A stretch of 7,569 nucleotides of DNA, taken from NCBI GenBank assembly GCA_003242115.1, contig QBMP01000215.1, forward strand, positions 1 through 7,569, written 5' to 3'. The stretch's first letter is position 1. Each line of letters opens with the position of its first letter. The DNA is from Phormidesmis priestleyi (GTDB taxonomy: Bacteria; Cyanobacteriota; Cyanobacteriia; Phormidesmidales; Phormidesmidaceae). The notes under the pieces were generated by a model. That model was not told where the DNA came from, ran no database searches, and worked only from the letters and a program-made list of their open reading frames with translations. Shown here piece by piece: positions 6,310 through 7,569 of this stretch. Made by a program: the position numbers and the translations under genes.

Positions 6310-6756
6310 CTATTGCCGAAGTTTTTCAGCAGTTTGGTGGGCTTTGTCTGCTATGCCTTCTACAGCACTGACCAAAAAGCGTCTAACGTGAGCGACTGAG
6401 GTTTGATAGCCTTGCCGAAGGCGATCGCTCGGATTCAGTTGCTCAAGAGTGATCTGCTCTATTTGCTGCCTCAGACGAGTAGTGCGCGTTAGCACGGCGC
6501 TGTGAAGACTTTCTAGCGCCGTTGGATAACTCCCCTTTAAAGCACTAGGCTGCTGCCGAGCCGCCCGCAAAATATCACGAGAATTCTTTCTTGGCTTAGC
6601 AATCCCGTCTGATCCAGAGGTGCTCAGAGCATAATTAATCGATTCATTCGTCAATTCAAGAGCATTGAGTGAGCCTGCTTCTGCTTGAGCGGGTATCCAC
6701 AGCAGCCATAAGCTTATTATCAGCGCGATCGCCTTAACTTCGATCCTAGACGCCAA
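6310..6756 (-). CDS. Small exported protein of unknown function, TTG start, directly downstream of the response regulator
   Basis: I read this as a 148-residue protein starting at TTG 6756-6754, 4 bp after the TAG stop of the response regulator. The open frame extends to an ATG at 6918, but that part lies entirely inside the regulator gene, has shadow-like composition (Arg, Ser and Trp-rich) and would place a signal peptide internally. From the TTG the protein starts with a good signal peptide: ASRIEVK, a hydrophobic core AIALIISLWLLWIP, and AQA/AEA cleavage sites near residues 25-27. GAGGAAG (6772-6766) lies upstream as a plausible ribosome-binding site. The mature part (about 120 residues) is basic and helical, with Leu/Gln/Arg-rich stretches (TTRLRQQIEQITLEQL) that could form a coiled coil. 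I do not recognise the family. The tight spacing implies co-expression with the regulator, and the product should act outside the cytoplasm. Confidence 0.7.
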   Translation of the reverse strand: MASRIEVKAIALIISLWLLWIPAQAEAGSLNALELTNESINYALSTSGSDGIAKPRKNSRDILRAARQQPSALKGSYPTALESLHSAVLTRTTRLRQQIEQITLEQLNPSDRLRQGYQTSVAHVRRFLVSAVEGIADKAHQTAEKLRQ

Positions 6757-6760
6757 AGCC

Positions 6761-7474
6761 CTACGCTTCCTCGTTTTGAGCGCTATCCGGCGGCTCAAAC
6801 TTATAGCCCACCCCACGCACCGTCTGAATAAGCGTCGGCTGATTCGTATCAATCTCAATTTTTTTTCTAATTTGACCGATATGCACATCGACCACGCGCT
6901 GGTCGCCCACATACTCATAGTCCCACACCTTTTGAATCAGCTCAGCGCGCCGCCACACCCGTCCCGGATGCCCCGCCAAAAAATGCAGCAAATCAAACTC
7001 TAGCGCCGTTAACGGCACAATATCATCCGCTAAAGTCACTTCCCGACGAATCGGATCAATCGAGAGCTGATTAAAAGTGAGCCGCTGCTGCTCAGCTACT
7101 GTCACAGGCCGCTGCCGCTTCAAAATTGCCCCTAAGCGAACTTCCAACTCTCCCAGGCTAAAGGGTTTTGTAATGTAGTCATCTGCGCCCGTATTGAATC
7201 CCCGAATTTTGTCGGCCTCATCGGTACGGCTCGTGAGCATCAAGACAAACACACCCGTGCGCGACTGCATTTCTTTGCAGAGGTCATAGCCATTCGCATC
7301 GGGCAAATTAACGTCTAGGATTACCAGATCAGGGTTAAATTGCTCAAACATCGCCAGAGCGCTCTTACCATCCTCTGCTGACTCCATCGAATAGTCCTGC
7401 TTGGATAAGAAGCGATGAATGAGATTGCGGATAGCAGGTTCGTCGTCAACGACAAGGATTTTGGCAGCGGCCAT
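6761..7474 (-). CDS. OmpR/PhoB-family response regulator transcription factor
   Basis: The 237-residue protein has a receiver domain (about 4-117) and a winged-helix Trans_reg_C domain (about 131-226). The phosphorylation site is Asp54 (LVILDVNLPD), with the acidic pocket Asp10/Asp11 (VVDDEP), Thr81 (LMLTSR) and Lys103 (ITKPF) all in place, so it should be phosphorylatable. The DNA-binding domain shows the usual landmarks: LTALEFDLLHFLAGHPGRV, the recognition-helix region VVDVHIGQIRKKI and the closing wing TVRGVGYKFEPP. It would act as a DNA-binding regulator controlled by a sensor histidine kinase, but no kinase gene is in the window. The start at ATG 7474 matches the normal receiver opening (AAAKILVVDDE); no strong Shine-Dalgarno sequence is evident. 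A perfect 13-bp tandem repeat 41-66 bp upstream is a candidate regulatory site. I cannot assign it to a named cyanobacterial regulator; it does not match RpaA or RpaB as I remember them. Confidence 0.95.
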   Translation of the reverse strand: MAAAKILVVDDEPAIRNLIHRFLSKQDYSMESAEDGKSALAMFEQFNPDLVILDVNLPDANGYDLCKEMQSRTGVFVLMLTSRTDEADKIRGFNTGADDYITKPFSLGELEVRLGAILKRQRPVTVAEQQRLTFNQLSIDPIRREVTLADDIVPLTALEFDLLHFLAGHPGRVWRRAELIQKVWDYEYVGDQRVVDVHIGQIRKKIEIDTNQPTLIQTVRGVGYKFEPPDSAQNEEA

Positions 7475-7514
7475 AATTTAGAATCCGGGTACTAAGCAAA
7501 TAAAAGGTAGCTGC

Positions 7515-7540
7515 GTGCGCCAAATTAGTGCGCCAAATTA
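7515..7540 (-). repeat. Perfect 13-bp tandem repeat upstream of the response regulator
   Basis: GTGCGCCAAATTA (+ strand) occurs at 7515-7527 and again without spacing at 7528-7540; in the gene's direction each unit is TAATTTGGCGCAC. The pair ends 41 bp before the ATG at 7474. OmpR-family regulators commonly bind direct repeats, and autoregulation is common in the family. The 13-bp period is longer than the 10-11 bp usual for PhoB/OmpR half-sites, so it may instead be a chance duplication or a site for another factor. The unit also contains a TTGGCG that could serve as a -35. Confidence 0.75.
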
Positions 7541-7569
7541 AGGTTTTCATCTAAATAACAGAGTGAGCT

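Noticed and set aside
6776..7003. 75-codon + strand frame opposite the response regulator
   Set aside because: Antisense to the conserved winged-helix domain; no independent support.

Overview
The window looks like a piece of cyanobacterial chromosome. The palindrome GCGATCGC (HIP1), overrepresented in many cyanobacterial genomes, occurs at least 11 times in 7.6 kb, where about 0.1 is expected by chance. The 664-residue membrane-anchored repeat protein also belongs to a family I know only from cyanobacteria. Base composition is near 50% GC with tightly packed genes. The genus cannot be named safely; a Leptolyngbya/Synechococcus-like organism would fit. I see no phage, IS element, CRISPR array, tRNA or rRNA.

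Layout. (1) 1-407, + strand: the 3' part, or all, of an unrecognised protein gene, open at the window edge. (2) 412-2144, - strand: a two-gene unit in which an aminopeptidase P-type peptidase (pepP) overlaps moaD by 4 bp; moaD ends convergently 4 bp from gene 1. (3) 2178-3473, + strand: moeA, divergent from pepP with only 33 bp between the start codons. moaD and moeA both serve molybdenum cofactor synthesis: MoaD carries the sulfur for the dithiolene and MoeA inserts molybdate. (4) 3474-3658: a 185-bp intergenic stretch with a 12-bp direct repeat and a plausible promoter. (5) 3659-5653, + strand: a large single-pass membrane protein with about ten degenerate helical repeats. (6) 5654-5735: a short convergent gap with an 11-bp tandem duplication. 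(7) 5736-6149, - strand: a small exported acidic protein whose leader can fold a hairpin over its ribosome-binding region. (8) 6310-7474, - strand: an OmpR-family response regulator followed 4 bp later by a small exported protein that I start at TTG 6756. (9) 7475-7569: upstream of the regulator, with a perfect 13-bp tandem repeat.

Most of the window is ordinary housekeeping material, and no clearly new system is evident. The most interesting parts are the response regulator with its exported partner and tandem-repeat leader, the possible RBS-masking hairpin, the repeat protein, and four separate short tandem duplications with units of 11-13 bp.
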